64,000 nt of DNA from an uncultured Candidatus Melainabacteria bacterium (GCA_949927415.1 CATLFB010000003.1:1-64000); one strand, 5' to 3'. Positions 35,071 through 43,918 are shown, numbered from the stretch's first letter. Notes: a model not told the origin generated them from the letters alone. Numbers and translations are program-made.

Positions 35071-35880
35071 TTAAAAGAAAAATGCGAGCGCGAAAATCAT
35101 ATCCCAGATTACAATCGCCACAAACGACCATACAACGGCTTTTGTGGTGGCGATTCCAACGCCTTTTGCGCCTCCGGAAGCGTAATATCCGCATGTGCAG
35201 CTAATCAGTGCAATTGTACCGCCAAAAGCTACGGCTTTTAAAAGACTTACGCTCAAATCTTTCATATAAACCCCGAGCCATGCGGAATCAAAGTATGCTC
35301 TGAAACTTAAATCAGTTGTCAATGCAGTTGCCACAGCTCCTGTCAGAACCCCGACAACGGATGCCAGTATTACAACAAGCGGCATCATCAATATTCCTGA
35401 CAAAACCCTCGGCACAAAAAGATATTCAACAGGATTGACTTTCAAAACCTTAACAGCATCAATTTGCTCCGTAACCCGCATTGTCGCAAGTTCAGAGGCA
35501 AGAGAAGAACCAATCATTGAAATGATTGCAAATCCGGACATAATCGCCCCGACTTCGCGCACAATAAGCATTGTCATTAAAAGTCCGACAAGATGGCCGC
35601 CGCCTTGTTTGACCATTTCATTTGCAACTTGCGATGAAACAATAACCGACGTCATTCCGACAATTGAAAGAGTTATCGGAAGCGAACTTACGCCGAATCT
35701 TTCGCACTGTTCAATAAGTTCCTTTTTGTCAATTTTTGCGGTTAAAACGGCCTTTAAAAGCTGCATACCTTTGATTGAAATTTTGCCGAGCGTGTCCAGA
35801 AAATCGGCGCAATGGGTTAAAATCCCTGAAAAAATCTTATAAGTCGCAGACTGTTTGTAATATTTCTGTAAGGCTCCCAT
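35071..35880 (-). CDS. mlaE: ABC transporter permease, MlaE-like
   Basis: The membrane component of the MCE/Mla lipid transporter, 269 residues. Five or six hydrophobic segments lie between residues 50 and 269, with the family signature 'REVGAIMSGFAIISMIGSSLASELATMRVTEQIDA' region at about 118-152. I take ATG 35880 as start. An in-frame TTG at 35916 coincides with the -35 box of a TTGACT-N18-TATAAT promoter, whose -10 is exactly 6 nt before ATG 35880. The message would then be leaderless. Confidence 0.9.
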   Translation of the reverse strand: MGALQKYYKQSATYKIFSGILTHCADFLDTLGKISIKGMQLLKAVLTAKIDKKELIEQCERFGVSSLPITLSIVGMTSVIVSSQVANEMVKQGGGHLVGLLMTMLIVREVGAIMSGFAIISMIGSSLASELATMRVTEQIDAVKVLKVNPVEYLFVPRVLSGILMMPLVVILASVVGVLTGAVATALTTDLSFRAYFDSAWLGVYMKDLSVSLLKAVAFGGTIALISCTCGYYASGGAKGVGIATTKAVVWSFVAIVIWDMIFALAFFF

Positions 35881-35886
35881 TGCCTT

Positions 35887-35916
35887 ATTATAGCGGAAAG
35901 TTCTTTTGAAAGTCAA
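35887..35916 (-). promoter_or_regulatory. Leaderless-type promoter of mlaEF
   Basis: TTGACT (plus-strand 35911-35916), 18 nt, TATAAT (35887-35892), then 6 nt to ATG 35880. It is the clearest promoter of this type in the window. Confidence 0.7.
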
Positions 35917-36050
35917 TTGTTAAGGTGTTTTTTAAACGATGCTTTTTGTACTTTCAAACACGTGTGTTCAGAAAATAGTCGCAAGAGTTTTGAAGGCTCA
36001 GCGGTTGGCAGAATTGTTTTTCAGGTATTCCATTCCGCTGCGGTTTGTGC

Positions 36051-36056
36051 TATCAT
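36051..36056 (+). promoter_or_regulatory. Leaderless-type -10 box of the padR gene
   Basis: TATCAT followed by 6 nt and the ATG at 36063. The -35 region (TTCCAT at 17 nt) is poor, as often in regulated promoters. An AGGG lies too close to the ATG to be a normal Shine-Dalgarno. Confidence 0.4.
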
Positions 36057-36062
36057 CAGGGT

Positions 36063-36590
36063 ATGATTGAACTGTTGATTCTATATATTTTGACTAAACG
36101 AGAATTTACGATGTACGCGATTCAAAAAGGCATTGAGGCTGAATTTGCGCCGTTTACATCCCCGAGTTTCGGGGCTTTGAAGCCTGCTCTTAGAAGATTG
36201 GAAGCGGGCGGTTTTATAACTTCGCGCAAAATGATGTCTGATGGCGGAAAGCTTTCGGTATTTTATTCCGTCACAAAATCAGGAATCGGTGAGCTAAAAA
36301 GGCTTTTAACAGAAGATTTAAGTCAGAATCCATTGCAGTTTTTGTCAAATGCGAGGGTGAAGCTTTCTTGTGCTGAAATTCTTGATAGTTCCTCAAAGAG
36401 TGAAATGTTTCTGAATTTGAAAACGCTTGCATTCAAGTTTAAATCCGATGCAGAAGAGATTCTGGCGGATGAATATACGAAACTTTCGTTTTATCAGAAG
36501 ATTGTTCTTGATAACACGGTTTGCGAATATGACAATTTGATTACGATTATAGAAGGGTTTGAGAAAGATAATGCCGGCAATAGTAAATAA
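36063..36590 (+). CDS. PadR-family transcriptional regulator
   Basis: A winged-helix regulator of 175 residues. The N-terminal PadR domain (1-90) has 'YILTKREFTMYAIQK' and 'GALKPALRRLEAGGFI', with the wing 'KLSVFYSVTKSG'. The C-terminal half is a helical dimerisation region. It overlaps the radical SAM gene by 20 bp, so both are co-translated. PadR proteins often control a neighbouring gene and themselves; what it senses is unknown. Confidence 0.85.
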   Translation: MIELLILYILTKREFTMYAIQKGIEAEFAPFTSPSFGALKPALRRLEAGGFITSRKMMSDGGKLSVFYSVTKSGIGELKRLLTEDLSQNPLQFLSNARVKLSCAEILDSSSKSEMFLNLKTLAFKFKSDAEEILADEYTKLSFYQKIVLDNTVCEYDNLITIIEGFEKDNAGNSK

Positions 36591-37839
36591 AGTTTTGGAA
36601 AATTCGATTGCAGAGGAACTGGAGATTATGCCGGGCGATGAGATTGTGTCGATTGACGAAGCTGTGATGGCGGATATGATTGATTACAATTTTATGTGCA
36701 AGGCTTATTTTTTGACGCTTGAGGTTAAAAAGACTGATGGCGAAATCGAGGTTATTGAAATCGAAAAAGATTTTGATGAAGATTTGGGAATCGTTTTTGA
36801 AAGCGCGGTTTTCGACCGTGTAAAACCCTGTCTGAATAAATGTATTTTCTGCTTTGTCGACCAGCAGCCAAAGGGCTTGCGCGATACTTTATACATTAAA
36901 GACGATGATTACAGGCTTTCGTATCTTCAGGGCACCTATATTACGTTGACGAATTTGAACGAGAAGGACAAAGAGCGGATTAAGCGCATGAGACTTGGCC
37001 CGTTTTATGTTTCGGTTCATACCACAAATCCCGAACTAAGGGTTAAAATGCTTCGAAATCCTAATGCCGGAAAAATTATGGAAAATCTTCTCTGGTTCAG
37101 GAAGAATAAAATCCCGTTTCATGCACAAATTGTGCTTTGCCCCGGCTACAATGACGGGCAAGAGTTGGAGCGTACATTAACTGATTTGGCATCTTTGAAA
37201 ACGACAGTTCTGTCAACTGCGATTGTGCCTGTCGGGGTCACGCAATTCAGGCAGGAAAATCTTGTGCAGGTCGATGAAAAAGTCGCAAAAGAAACGATTG
37301 CAATAGCATCGAAATTCAAGAAGGTATGTCTTTCTGACGAATTTTTCCTGCTTGCCGGCGAAAAAATTCCGCCGGCATCATATTACGGCAGTTTCTCACA
37401 GCTTGAAGACGGAGTTGGGTCTTTGAGAATGCTTATTGATGATTACAAAGGCTTGACATTGCCAAAATCTCTTTCAAAGCCTGTGAAATTTATTTTTGCA
37501 ACCTCTTTTGCCGCGAAAGATGCCATAAAATATATTGCAGAGGATTTATGCAAAAAGATTAAAAATCTAACAATCGAAGTTGTCCCTGTCAAATCCGATT
37601 ACTGGGGGCGAAATATCACGGTTGCAGGCCTTATAACATCCGATGATTTGATTAGCGCTGTCTCTGCGGCGTCCGGGGATATTGTTGTTATACCTTCAGT
37701 GATGCTGCGGCCGTACAGTGAAGATTTTCTCGACGGCAGCAATCTTGATTATGTGAAAAACAAAACAGGTAAATCATTCGTTGTACTTAAAAATAATTAT
37801 TCAATCAAAGAGTTTATTGACAAATTATATGACTTTTAG
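36571..37839 (+). CDS. PDZ/radical SAM/DUF512 protein (TIGR03279 type)
   Basis: A 422-residue iron-sulfur protein of the family named for cyanobacteria (TIGR03279), also found in Clostridia. It has an N-terminal PDZ-like segment (about 5-55, 'EIMPGDEIVSID'), the radical SAM cysteines 'CLNKCIFC' (about 87-94) followed by 'FVDQQPKGLRDTLYIKDDDYR', and a C-terminal DUF512 domain. The reaction is not known. The ATG at 36571 lies inside the end of padR behind GAGAAAG. Confidence 0.88.
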   Translation: MPAIVNKVLENSIAEELEIMPGDEIVSIDEAVMADMIDYNFMCKAYFLTLEVKKTDGEIEVIEIEKDFDEDLGIVFESAVFDRVKPCLNKCIFCFVDQQPKGLRDTLYIKDDDYRLSYLQGTYITLTNLNEKDKERIKRMRLGPFYVSVHTTNPELRVKMLRNPNAGKIMENLLWFRKNKIPFHAQIVLCPGYNDGQELERTLTDLASLKTTVLSTAIVPVGVTQFRQENLVQVDEKVAKETIAIASKFKKVCLSDEFFLLAGEKIPPASYYGSFSQLEDGVGSLRMLIDDYKGLTLPKSLSKPVKFIFATSFAAKDAIKYIAEDLCKKIKNLTIEVVPVKSDYWGRNITVAGLITSDDLISAVSAASGDIVVIPSVMLRPYSEDFLDGSNLDYVKNKTGKSFVVLKNNYSIKEFIDKLYDF

Positions 37840-37880
37840 TTATATATAAATGTTACTATAATTACAGTTATGGAGGAAAT

Positions 37881-38504
37881 ATGGCTGGAAACAAAACTAA
37901 TAACAGCAAAAAGAAAAAAGGTAACTTTTTACCGATTCTGGTTGTTGTAATCGTAGGTTTTCTTGCATATCAGGCAAACCCGTCTTATTGGCAGCAAGGC
38001 AAGCTTTTTGAGGATTTGAAAAACGCCGGTAAACAAGAAGCTCCGACAGAACAAGTATCTAAAGTTCCGGAAAAAGTTGATACAACACCAAAAGTTGATC
38101 CCGATGCCAGTCTTGACGGAAGCGTAAAAGGCTCTAAAACAATTCCGATTAATGTTAACAAGTCTGTAAATAATGCAGAGCCAACTTACGCCTTTATGCG
38201 TTCAAAATTTAAAACTATATACTTAGTTTATCCGGATAACTCAACAGGTGCAGGTCTTGCTAAAAAAATCTATGATGAATTTAATAACAGTGACCTTAAG
38301 GATGACTGGAGATTTATTTCTTTCCTTTACCCGCAAAACAAGAAAAAAGATGCATGCAGTGTAAGTAAATCTCAACAGTTCTTCTGTGATATGTGCGACA
38401 AAAAGATTTGTCTAATAAATCCTAAAAAGCAGGAATATATCGTTGTAGGTCCTACGGCCCAAGCGTCATTAGGAAGAGCAAGAACTTTGAAAGGCGATTG
38501 GTAA
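37881..38504 (+). CDS. Membrane-anchored hypothetical protein with C-terminal cysteines, 207 aa
   Basis: A basic N-terminus (residues 1-14) precedes one membrane anchor (15-31). A Pro/Lys/Val linker (45-95) leads to a compact domain (100-207) with 'KTIYLVYPDNSTG', 'WRFISFLYPQ' and a CxxC in 'CDMCDKKIC'. The domain could be thioredoxin-like and lie outside the cytoplasm. TGGAGGAA precedes the start, and a strong terminator follows. No family is recognised. Confidence 0.75.
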   Translation: MAGNKTNNSKKKKGNFLPILVVVIVGFLAYQANPSYWQQGKLFEDLKNAGKQEAPTEQVSKVPEKVDTTPKVDPDASLDGSVKGSKTIPINVNKSVNNAEPTYAFMRSKFKTIYLVYPDNSTGAGLAKKIYDEFNNSDLKDDWRFISFLYPQNKKKDACSVSKSQQFFCDMCDKKICLINPKKQEYIVVGPTAQASLGRARTLKGDW

Positions 38505-38528
38505 GCCGTCATATTGGTTTTAATATTT

Positions 38529-38556
38529 AAAAAGCCCGGGAAACCGGGCTTTTTTG
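38529..38556 (+). terminator. Rho-independent terminator
   Basis: AAAAAGCCCGG / CCGGGCTTTTT, GAAA loop, T run; usable on both strands between convergent genes. Confidence 0.93.
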
Positions 38557-38561
38557 TAAAT

Positions 38562-39926
38562 TTAATATCTTTCCAAATATTTGTCAATTTCCCATTGCGA
38601 AACATAGGTTCTAAAGGAATCCCATTCCTTGTGTTTTGCAGACATAAATTCGTTGAAAATATGCTCACCCAATGCAGCGCGCGCAACAAGAGACCGGTCA
38701 AGATGTTCAAGCGCTTCGGCAAGGCTTCCCGGCAGTGCGTCAATTCTCTGTTTTTTGCGTTCTTTTGTCGTAAGTTTATAAATATTGCTTTCAACAGGTG
38801 CCGGCGGGTCGATTTTGTTTTTAATTCCATCTAAACATGCCTGCAAAATTGTTGCAAAAGCTAAATACGGGTTGCAGGCAGGATCCGGTGAGCGGAGTTC
38901 TACACGAGTTGCATTGCCGCGTTTTGATGGAACTCTTAAAAGCGCACTTCTGTTTGCCAGGGACCATGCAAGATAAACAGGTGCTTCATATCCCGGAACT
39001 AGTCTTTTGAAGCTGTTTACTGTCGGATTTAATGCAGCCGTAATTCCTTTTACATGTTTTAAAAGCCCGCCGATTGAATATTTGGCCTCTTCCGAAAGCT
39101 GATATTCTGCATTTTCATCAAAAAATGCATTCTTGCCGTCTTTAAACAGCGAAATGTTGCAGTGCATACCCGAACCGTTGATTCCGTAAATCGGTTTTGG
39201 CATAAATGTCGCATGAAGATTGTGTTTCGCGGCAATTGCCCTTACAGCAATTTTAAAAGTTGCAACGTTATCTGCCGCAGTCAAAATGTCTGCGTATCTA
39301 AAGTCAACTTCATGCTGACCGTCTGCAACTTCATGGTGCGATGCTTCAATATCAAAACCCATTTCCTGTAGTGTCAAAACGATGTCAGAACGCACATCTT
39401 CACCTAAATCTTCCGGCCCTACATCATAATATCCGGCTGTATCCTGCGTTGTTGTTGTAACTCGGCCTTCTTTGTCTTTTGCAAAAAGGAAAAATTCAGC
39501 TTCCGGTCCGATGTTCATCGAAAATCCCAATTTTTCAGCTTCTGCCATAACACGTTTCAAGTTGCATCGCGGGCAGCCTTCAAACGGTGTTCCGTCTGCG
39601 TTATAAATATCGCAGATTAATCTTGCGGAATTGATTCCGTCCTGTCCGCGCCAGGGTAGGATTTGGAACGAGTTTTTGTCGGGATGAAAGAACATATCAG
39701 ACGTTTCAATGCTTCTGAAACCTTTGATTGATGAGCCATCAAGCATAATTTCGTTATTCAAAGCTTTTTCGATATGCTGTGACGGTATAGTCATATTTTT
39801 TACCTGTCCGTTAATATCGACAAACTGCAGTTTAATAAATTTGATATTGTAGTCTTTTATAAAACCTTTAATATCGTCTTCCGTAAATTGTCTGTTGTCT
39901 AAGCGTGTGTGCTTAAATTCTTTCAT
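38562..39926 (-). CDS. glnA: Glutamine synthetase, type I
   Basis: Makes glutamine from glutamate, ammonia and ATP. The GSI signatures are present: 'DGSSIKGF' (about residue 63), 'GPEAEFFLF', 'NGSGMHCN' and 'KRGNATRVELRSPDPACNPYLAF'. At 454 residues it belongs to the GSI-alpha size class. The adenylylation-site Tyr region of GSI-beta is not seen near the C-terminus. GGAGG precedes the ATG, and a promoter at 40009-40037 gives a leader of about 75 nt. Confidence 0.95.
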   Translation of the reverse strand: MKEFKHTRLDNRQFTEDDIKGFIKDYNIKFIKLQFVDINGQVKNMTIPSQHIEKALNNEIMLDGSSIKGFRSIETSDMFFHPDKNSFQILPWRGQDGINSARLICDIYNADGTPFEGCPRCNLKRVMAEAEKLGFSMNIGPEAEFFLFAKDKEGRVTTTTQDTAGYYDVGPEDLGEDVRSDIVLTLQEMGFDIEASHHEVADGQHEVDFRYADILTAADNVATFKIAVRAIAAKHNLHATFMPKPIYGINGSGMHCNISLFKDGKNAFFDENAEYQLSEEAKYSIGGLLKHVKGITAALNPTVNSFKRLVPGYEAPVYLAWSLANRSALLRVPSKRGNATRVELRSPDPACNPYLAFATILQACLDGIKNKIDPPAPVESNIYKLTTKERKKQRIDALPGSLAEALEHLDRSLVARAALGEHIFNEFMSAKHKEWDSFRTYVSQWEIDKYLERY

Positions 39927-40008
39927 CTTTATCCTCCAAACTCTAAGTTGTATTTTGCATTTCGCACTGCCTATTGCAGTTTCAAAAAAGCTTTGATTTA
40001 CTTTTCTA

Positions 40009-40037
40009 ATTAGAATACTTTTTTAAAAAAAGGTCAA
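40009..40037 (-). promoter_or_regulatory. Promoter of glnA
   Basis: TTGACC (plus-strand 40032-40037), 17 nt, TCTAAT (40009-40014). Confidence 0.6.
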
Positions 40038-40259
40038 TAGTTTTAATATTAAGATTAAGTAAAGTTGCGCGCTTGCAATTTTTCGCAAAGTGTGATTATT
40101 TTTCTAAAAATGGGAATGTATAAAGTAGAGTATAAAATATTTCTGATATTTTATTTTGTATAGGAATTTTCAGGGAGGATTTTCATAAAAATCTTATAGT
40201 TTTCGAGTTTTTGTATGTTTTGCGGTATTTTTATTAAGATTTGTAACAAATATAAAGTG

Positions 40260-40439
40260 ATATAGCAATTATATACTTCCAAAATACTTTATTAATATGT
40301 AAGCAATAACGAATTAAATAAACACGAGACATATAAAAACACACACTTACTATTTACACTACCTACTACACACTAACCTTCTACACACGAGGAATTACTA
40401 AAAGAATTCCAAACGCTATCTCCGGATAGCGTTTTTTTT
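40260..40439 (+). ncRNA. Candidate small RNA ending in an orphan terminator
   Basis: No open frame leads into the terminator at 40412. The 100 nt before it are an unusual unstructured A/C/T-rich stretch of 'cac' and 'tac' repeats (about 40320-40400) that reads like a small-RNA body. The 5' end is approximate, and no clear promoter was found (TATACT near 40290 is a weak candidate). Confidence 0.35.
40412..40439 (+). terminator. Rho-independent terminator without an upstream gene
   Basis: AACGCTATC / GATAGCGTT, TCCG loop, eight T residues. Confidence 0.9.
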
Positions 40440-40680
40440 GCCCGACGAAGTCGGGTCTTATACTTTGGGGCTGTCATAGCGCTGGCGCTGGGGGAGGGAT
40501 TAGGCAAAGAAGTGCAGGATTAGGAAATTGGCGCTGGGAGAGGCGGACGTTTTTTAGGCTAGTGCGGCTTGCCTCTTTTTGTCTTATAAGAATGGCAGCG
40601 CGCGGAAATTAGTAGGTTGAGAATCCCGAAATTATGAAATTACGAAAAATTTGTTTGTATCCGTTCGGTACGCTCTCCTA

Positions 40681-40800
40681 AAAATCCGACGAAAATCGTT
40701 GCAAACCCCTCTCCTGGTAGAGGAGAGGGCGGAATTTCAACTTGAGCCCGCTTACTGCGGAGCGAAAGTTAGAAATTCGGGTGGGGTGCTACGCACGTAG
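40681..40800 (+). repeat. Left arm of an inverted repeat flanking the GH38 gene
   Basis: This 120-bp stretch contains a CCTCTCCT...AGGAGAGG hairpin, 'tagaaattcgggtg' and 'gtgctacgcacgtag'. It reappears in inverted orientation at 43537-43658 with the same order of elements. Confidence 0.8.
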
Positions 40801-40925
40801 ATGGATTTTGCGTAGAGTGAAGTGAACGTGAGTGAACGGAACTTGAAGTAGCGCGGAGCATAATGAGCGCAAGTTTTGCGTGAGCAAAATGAAGCGAATG
40901 ACTGCGGAGCGTGAAGCAATAATCC

Positions 40926-41240
40926 AGACATATTGGAACTGAATTAGAAGTGTGGCGCTTTGGCAAGACTCGGTCACGGAAGTCCGAAATTAGGACTGGG
41001 GCGCTGGTAACGGTCAATGTCTAATGCCGAACATTGTGAAATTGCGACGGTTTTATTACGCACGTAGACATATTGGAACTGAATTAGGAGGTGGCGCTTT
41101 TGCAAGACTCGGGCGCGGAAGTCCGAAATTAGGACTGGGGCGCTAGGAACGGTCAATGTCTTGTGACGAACATTGTGAAATTGCGACGGTTTTATTATGC
41201 ACGTAGACGTATCGGTACGGGATTATGTGAAAGGTGCTTG
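40926..41240 (+). repeat. 140-bp tandem direct repeat (two full copies and a partial third)
   Basis: Copies begin at 'agacatattgg' 40926, 41066 and, degenerate, 41205. Each has 'ggaagtccgaaattaggac', 'ggggcgct', 'cggtcaatgtct' and 'attgtgaaattgcgacgg'. Parts are also found inverted at 43665-43785. Confidence 0.8.
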
Positions 41241-41394
41241 TGAAAGAATTTGACACTTGAGTCCGCACTTAAGAATTCATTCGTCATTCGGCATTTCACC
41301 TTGTATTGCAGAATCCAAAAATCCGAAAGCAATCGTGGTCTCCCCTATACCTCCGGGAGAGGGGTTGGGGGGTGAGGGTTATTTTGTGGAATAT

Positions 41395-43404
41395 TTATTC
41401 CACAATGTCCGGATAAACCTCTTTGACGTATTTCAAATAATCTTCTGCCTCAAAAAATCCAATAGAGAATTCAGCACTGTTCACTCCCAGTTGCTGCGCG
41501 CCCGGAACTTCAAGCGGCGGGCCGGCAGGAGTTGAACGTGCAGGGTTTTTAGGGTTCGAAATTACACCGGTACTTCTCAAAAGTGTCACAAGAATAGAAT
41601 TTTCACGCACTTCATATTCGTTTAACCCTTTTGTGATAATCCCCAATCCTTGTGCGCCGACGAATCTCTGCATTGGCGCAAAATTTGTTTTAGTCTCGAT
41701 TCCGCGCTCTTTTGGAAGATGTCTCCGCATATCATAATACGGGTCAAATTTTCTTTCGATAAGTGAATTCAAATCTTCTGAAAAAGTTTTTGTGACAGGA
41801 TTTTTCAGTGTAATTTTTACCTGCCATAAACGGTTTTCAAGATTGTTGAGCCATTCTATTTTGAAAGTCACTAAATCCCTGATTTTGAAAAGAAAGACGT
41901 CGAAAAAGTCTGTTCTTATGCAAAAACTGTTTATTTGCGGATTGTGCAAAACTTCTTTTATATTTGCAGTTTCGCCCGTATCATCTTCAACCGGCCCGAA
42001 ATTGTACGTATCGCCCATATCTTTAAAACGCACAAACTGCACGCAAATCCCGTTGACTTTAATTTCATCTTCCGAAATCTCTAACTCCACATCCGTATTA
42101 GAAGGATAATGTTTTTGGAGCGTCAAAATTTCCGTGTAATCTTCTGTTACGGGAATTTTTTGCGTGTCGAAAAGAATGCTGTTTTCAAATCCGCCTTCTT
42201 TGTTAACAATGTCATAGCCTTCAAGAGGCTCGGTGCTTTTGAATTCGTAACCGCTGTTTTTAACAAGTTCAAAGGCTTGCGGATTGCTGAATTTCAACTC
42301 TTCAATAACAGTGTTTGCGATTTGAAGAATCTTTTCATAACGCATGTAATCTTCAATATGCACAGCATCCGTTGAACAGCCGCAAATGCTGTCATGCGCC
42401 TGATTTTGCAGTAAAAGTTTGTAAGCATATTCTATTATGGCACTATATTCCTGCCCGAAATGTTTTTGCAGCTTGTCAGCCTGTTCAAGCCTGTAAGAGA
42501 CCTCTGTTCGATATTGTTTCAGGCGCATTCTGGCAGAATAGCATCCGGGCAGAATGAAGGTTTTTGAATTGTCGCGAAGTTCATCATTCCATTGAGCAAG
42601 CTTTTCGCCGGCTGCCGATTTTCCGGTTTCTCCGGCTAAAAATGCCCGCTTGAAATATTCAAACGGATTTGACAAAACAATATCATAGTAATCTTTGCCT
42701 TCGCGTCCGTCGGATTTGAAAATTTCATTCACCGCATCAATTTGTTCTTCAATGTCAGGTTCAACGCCCAAATGATCCGCCCCGATTGGCAAAAGGATTA
42801 TATTGCCTGATTTTTCGGCAATTTTGTCAAGATTTTCTTTAAGCCATTGTGCTTTTTCTTCAATTGTTTTCGGGCTTGAAAAAATATCCATGAAATATCC
42901 GCGCACAAGATTTACGGTATTAACGCCGTTAAAAACAAATTCTGAAGGCAAATCCGGAACCCCGCGCCACGCAATGATTTTATCTATGCCGTATTTTTGC
43001 AAAATCGGCGGAATGTTTTTGCTGTGCCCGAAAGTGTCTGCAAAATATCCGATAAAATCTTCACAGCCAAAATCACGCGCGATTTTCAGGCCGATTTCGA
43101 GGTTTTTTTCGAATGTTGTGCGGTCGGTTAAAAATTCGTCTATAAGGCAGTAAAACGGACCGATAAAAAGCTTTTTCTCTTTGATAAGCTGCCGGATTAA
43201 AGACTCTTTTTCGGGGCGGATTTCAAGATAATCAAGAAGTGCCGCAACCTGTCCGTCAAAATAAAATGACGGAATCTTTTCCTGCTCGAGCATATCAAGA
43301 ACATTGTCAAAAACCTTTAAAAGTCTTAATCTAAAGACTTCAAATTCTCTGTACCATTCCCTGTCCCAGTGGGTGTGCAAATATGCGATAACCTGTTTTT
43401 TCAT
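41395..43404 (-). CDS. GH38 alpha-mannosidase, short C-terminus
   Basis: A zinc-dependent retaining alpha-mannosidase. Catalytic parts are intact: 'HWDREW' (zinc ligands H12 and D14), the nucleophile D123 in 'ADTFGHS', and 'NQAHDSICGC' (zinc His, about 347). The C-terminal beta domain reaches 'PLEVPGAQQLG' and then stops at residue 669, some 150-200 residues earlier than the usual 850-880. The stop lies in a palindrome at the edge of repeat DNA. No signal peptide, so the substrate is taken up first. A TTTAAT box lies 6 nt before the ATG. Confidence 0.86.
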   Translation of the reverse strand: MKKQVIAYLHTHWDREWYREFEVFRLRLLKVFDNVLDMLEQEKIPSFYFDGQVAALLDYLEIRPEKESLIRQLIKEKKLFIGPFYCLIDEFLTDRTTFEKNLEIGLKIARDFGCEDFIGYFADTFGHSKNIPPILQKYGIDKIIAWRGVPDLPSEFVFNGVNTVNLVRGYFMDIFSSPKTIEEKAQWLKENLDKIAEKSGNIILLPIGADHLGVEPDIEEQIDAVNEIFKSDGREGKDYYDIVLSNPFEYFKRAFLAGETGKSAAGEKLAQWNDELRDNSKTFILPGCYSARMRLKQYRTEVSYRLEQADKLQKHFGQEYSAIIEYAYKLLLQNQAHDSICGCSTDAVHIEDYMRYEKILQIANTVIEELKFSNPQAFELVKNSGYEFKSTEPLEGYDIVNKEGGFENSILFDTQKIPVTEDYTEILTLQKHYPSNTDVELEISEDEIKVNGICVQFVRFKDMGDTYNFGPVEDDTGETANIKEVLHNPQINSFCIRTDFFDVFLFKIRDLVTFKIEWLNNLENRLWQVKITLKNPVTKTFSEDLNSLIERKFDPYYDMRRHLPKERGIETKTNFAPMQRFVGAQGLGIITKGLNEYEVRENSILVTLLRSTGVISNPKNPARSTPAGPPLEVPGAQQLGVNSAEFSIGFFEAEDYLKYVKEVYPDIVE

Positions 43405-43410
43405 GATTTA

Positions 43411-43439
43411 ATTAAAACATTTTAAAAGAAGCCGTGCAA
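43411..43439 (-). promoter_or_regulatory. Leaderless-type promoter of the GH38 gene
   Basis: TTGCAC (plus-strand 43434-43439), 17 nt, TTTAAT (43411-43416), then 6 nt to the ATG. No Shine-Dalgarno. Confidence 0.5.
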
Positions 43440-43536
43440 CTTTTTTACAAAATTTGTAATCCGTAAAACTTATCTTGGCATGTTGTTAAAATAATCCTTC
43501 TCGAAGCGCAATTTGCCTCATTCAGCTCCAATATTC

Positions 43537-43785
43537 CTACGTGCGTAGCACAGATGTAGTACCTCACCCGAATTTCTAAACTCGCGGGGCGCTCGTTAAG
43601 AAATTCTGCCCTCTCCTATATTAGGAGAGGGCAGGTGACGATTATCGTCGGGTTTAAAGAGGTCGCCAGAAAACGTTGCCCGTTCCCAGCGGCTTAGTCC
43701 TAATTCTGAACGTCTGCGCCTAATTCTTTCACAAGCGGCTTCGGTATGACAGTTCCGATATGTCTACGTGCGTAGCACCTCAATC
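43537..43785 (-). repeat. Right arm of the inverted repeat flanking the GH38 gene
   Basis: 43537-43658 is the inverted counterpart of 40681-40800; 43665-43785 is an inverted, diverged copy of the 140-bp tandem unit. 'ctacgtgcgtagcac' stands at both ends (43537 and near 43764). The rest of the 43405-43918 gap holds only AT-rich DNA and the clpB ribosome-binding site. Confidence 0.75.
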
Positions 43786-43918
43786 ATTAATTAAAAATTA
43801 ATTTCGCTGACTTTTTGAAAAACAACGTTAAAATAAAAATGTAGGGTTTAAAGGCCTTGCAAATTTTCGGGCTTCTGCAAAAGCGCGGCAGAGCCAAAAT
43901 GTAAAAAGGAGTTGTTTT

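Larger units (their letters stand above)
40440..41394. other. Repeat-rich, gene-free region downstream of the GH38 gene
   Basis: This stretch holds the left inverted-repeat arm (40681-40800), a 140-bp tandem repeat (40926-41240) and a palindrome 'cccctatacctccgggagagggg' type hairpin at about 41342-41364. A short perfect palindrome TGTGGAATA / TATTCCACA (41385-41404) overlaps the mannosidase stop. Apparent short frames are repeat translations, not genes. Confidence 0.65.

Noticed and set aside
39927-40037. glnA leader as the cyanobacterial glutamine riboswitch (glnA motif)
   Set aside because: The 75-nt leader lacks the conserved core as I remember it; only a 5-bp hairpin is visible.
40769-41156. 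Minus-strand frames of 60-82 codons upstream of the GH38 gene region
   Set aside because: They lie in the 140-bp tandem repeat and repeat the same peptide; no start signals.
40681-41380. Repeat cluster as a CRISPR array
   Set aside because: Units are 140 bp with no short constant repeat and unique spacers, and no cas genes are present.
40681-43785. GH38 cassette as an IS or transposon
   Set aside because: No transposase gene and no target-site duplication could be recognised; only the repeat arms support mobility.
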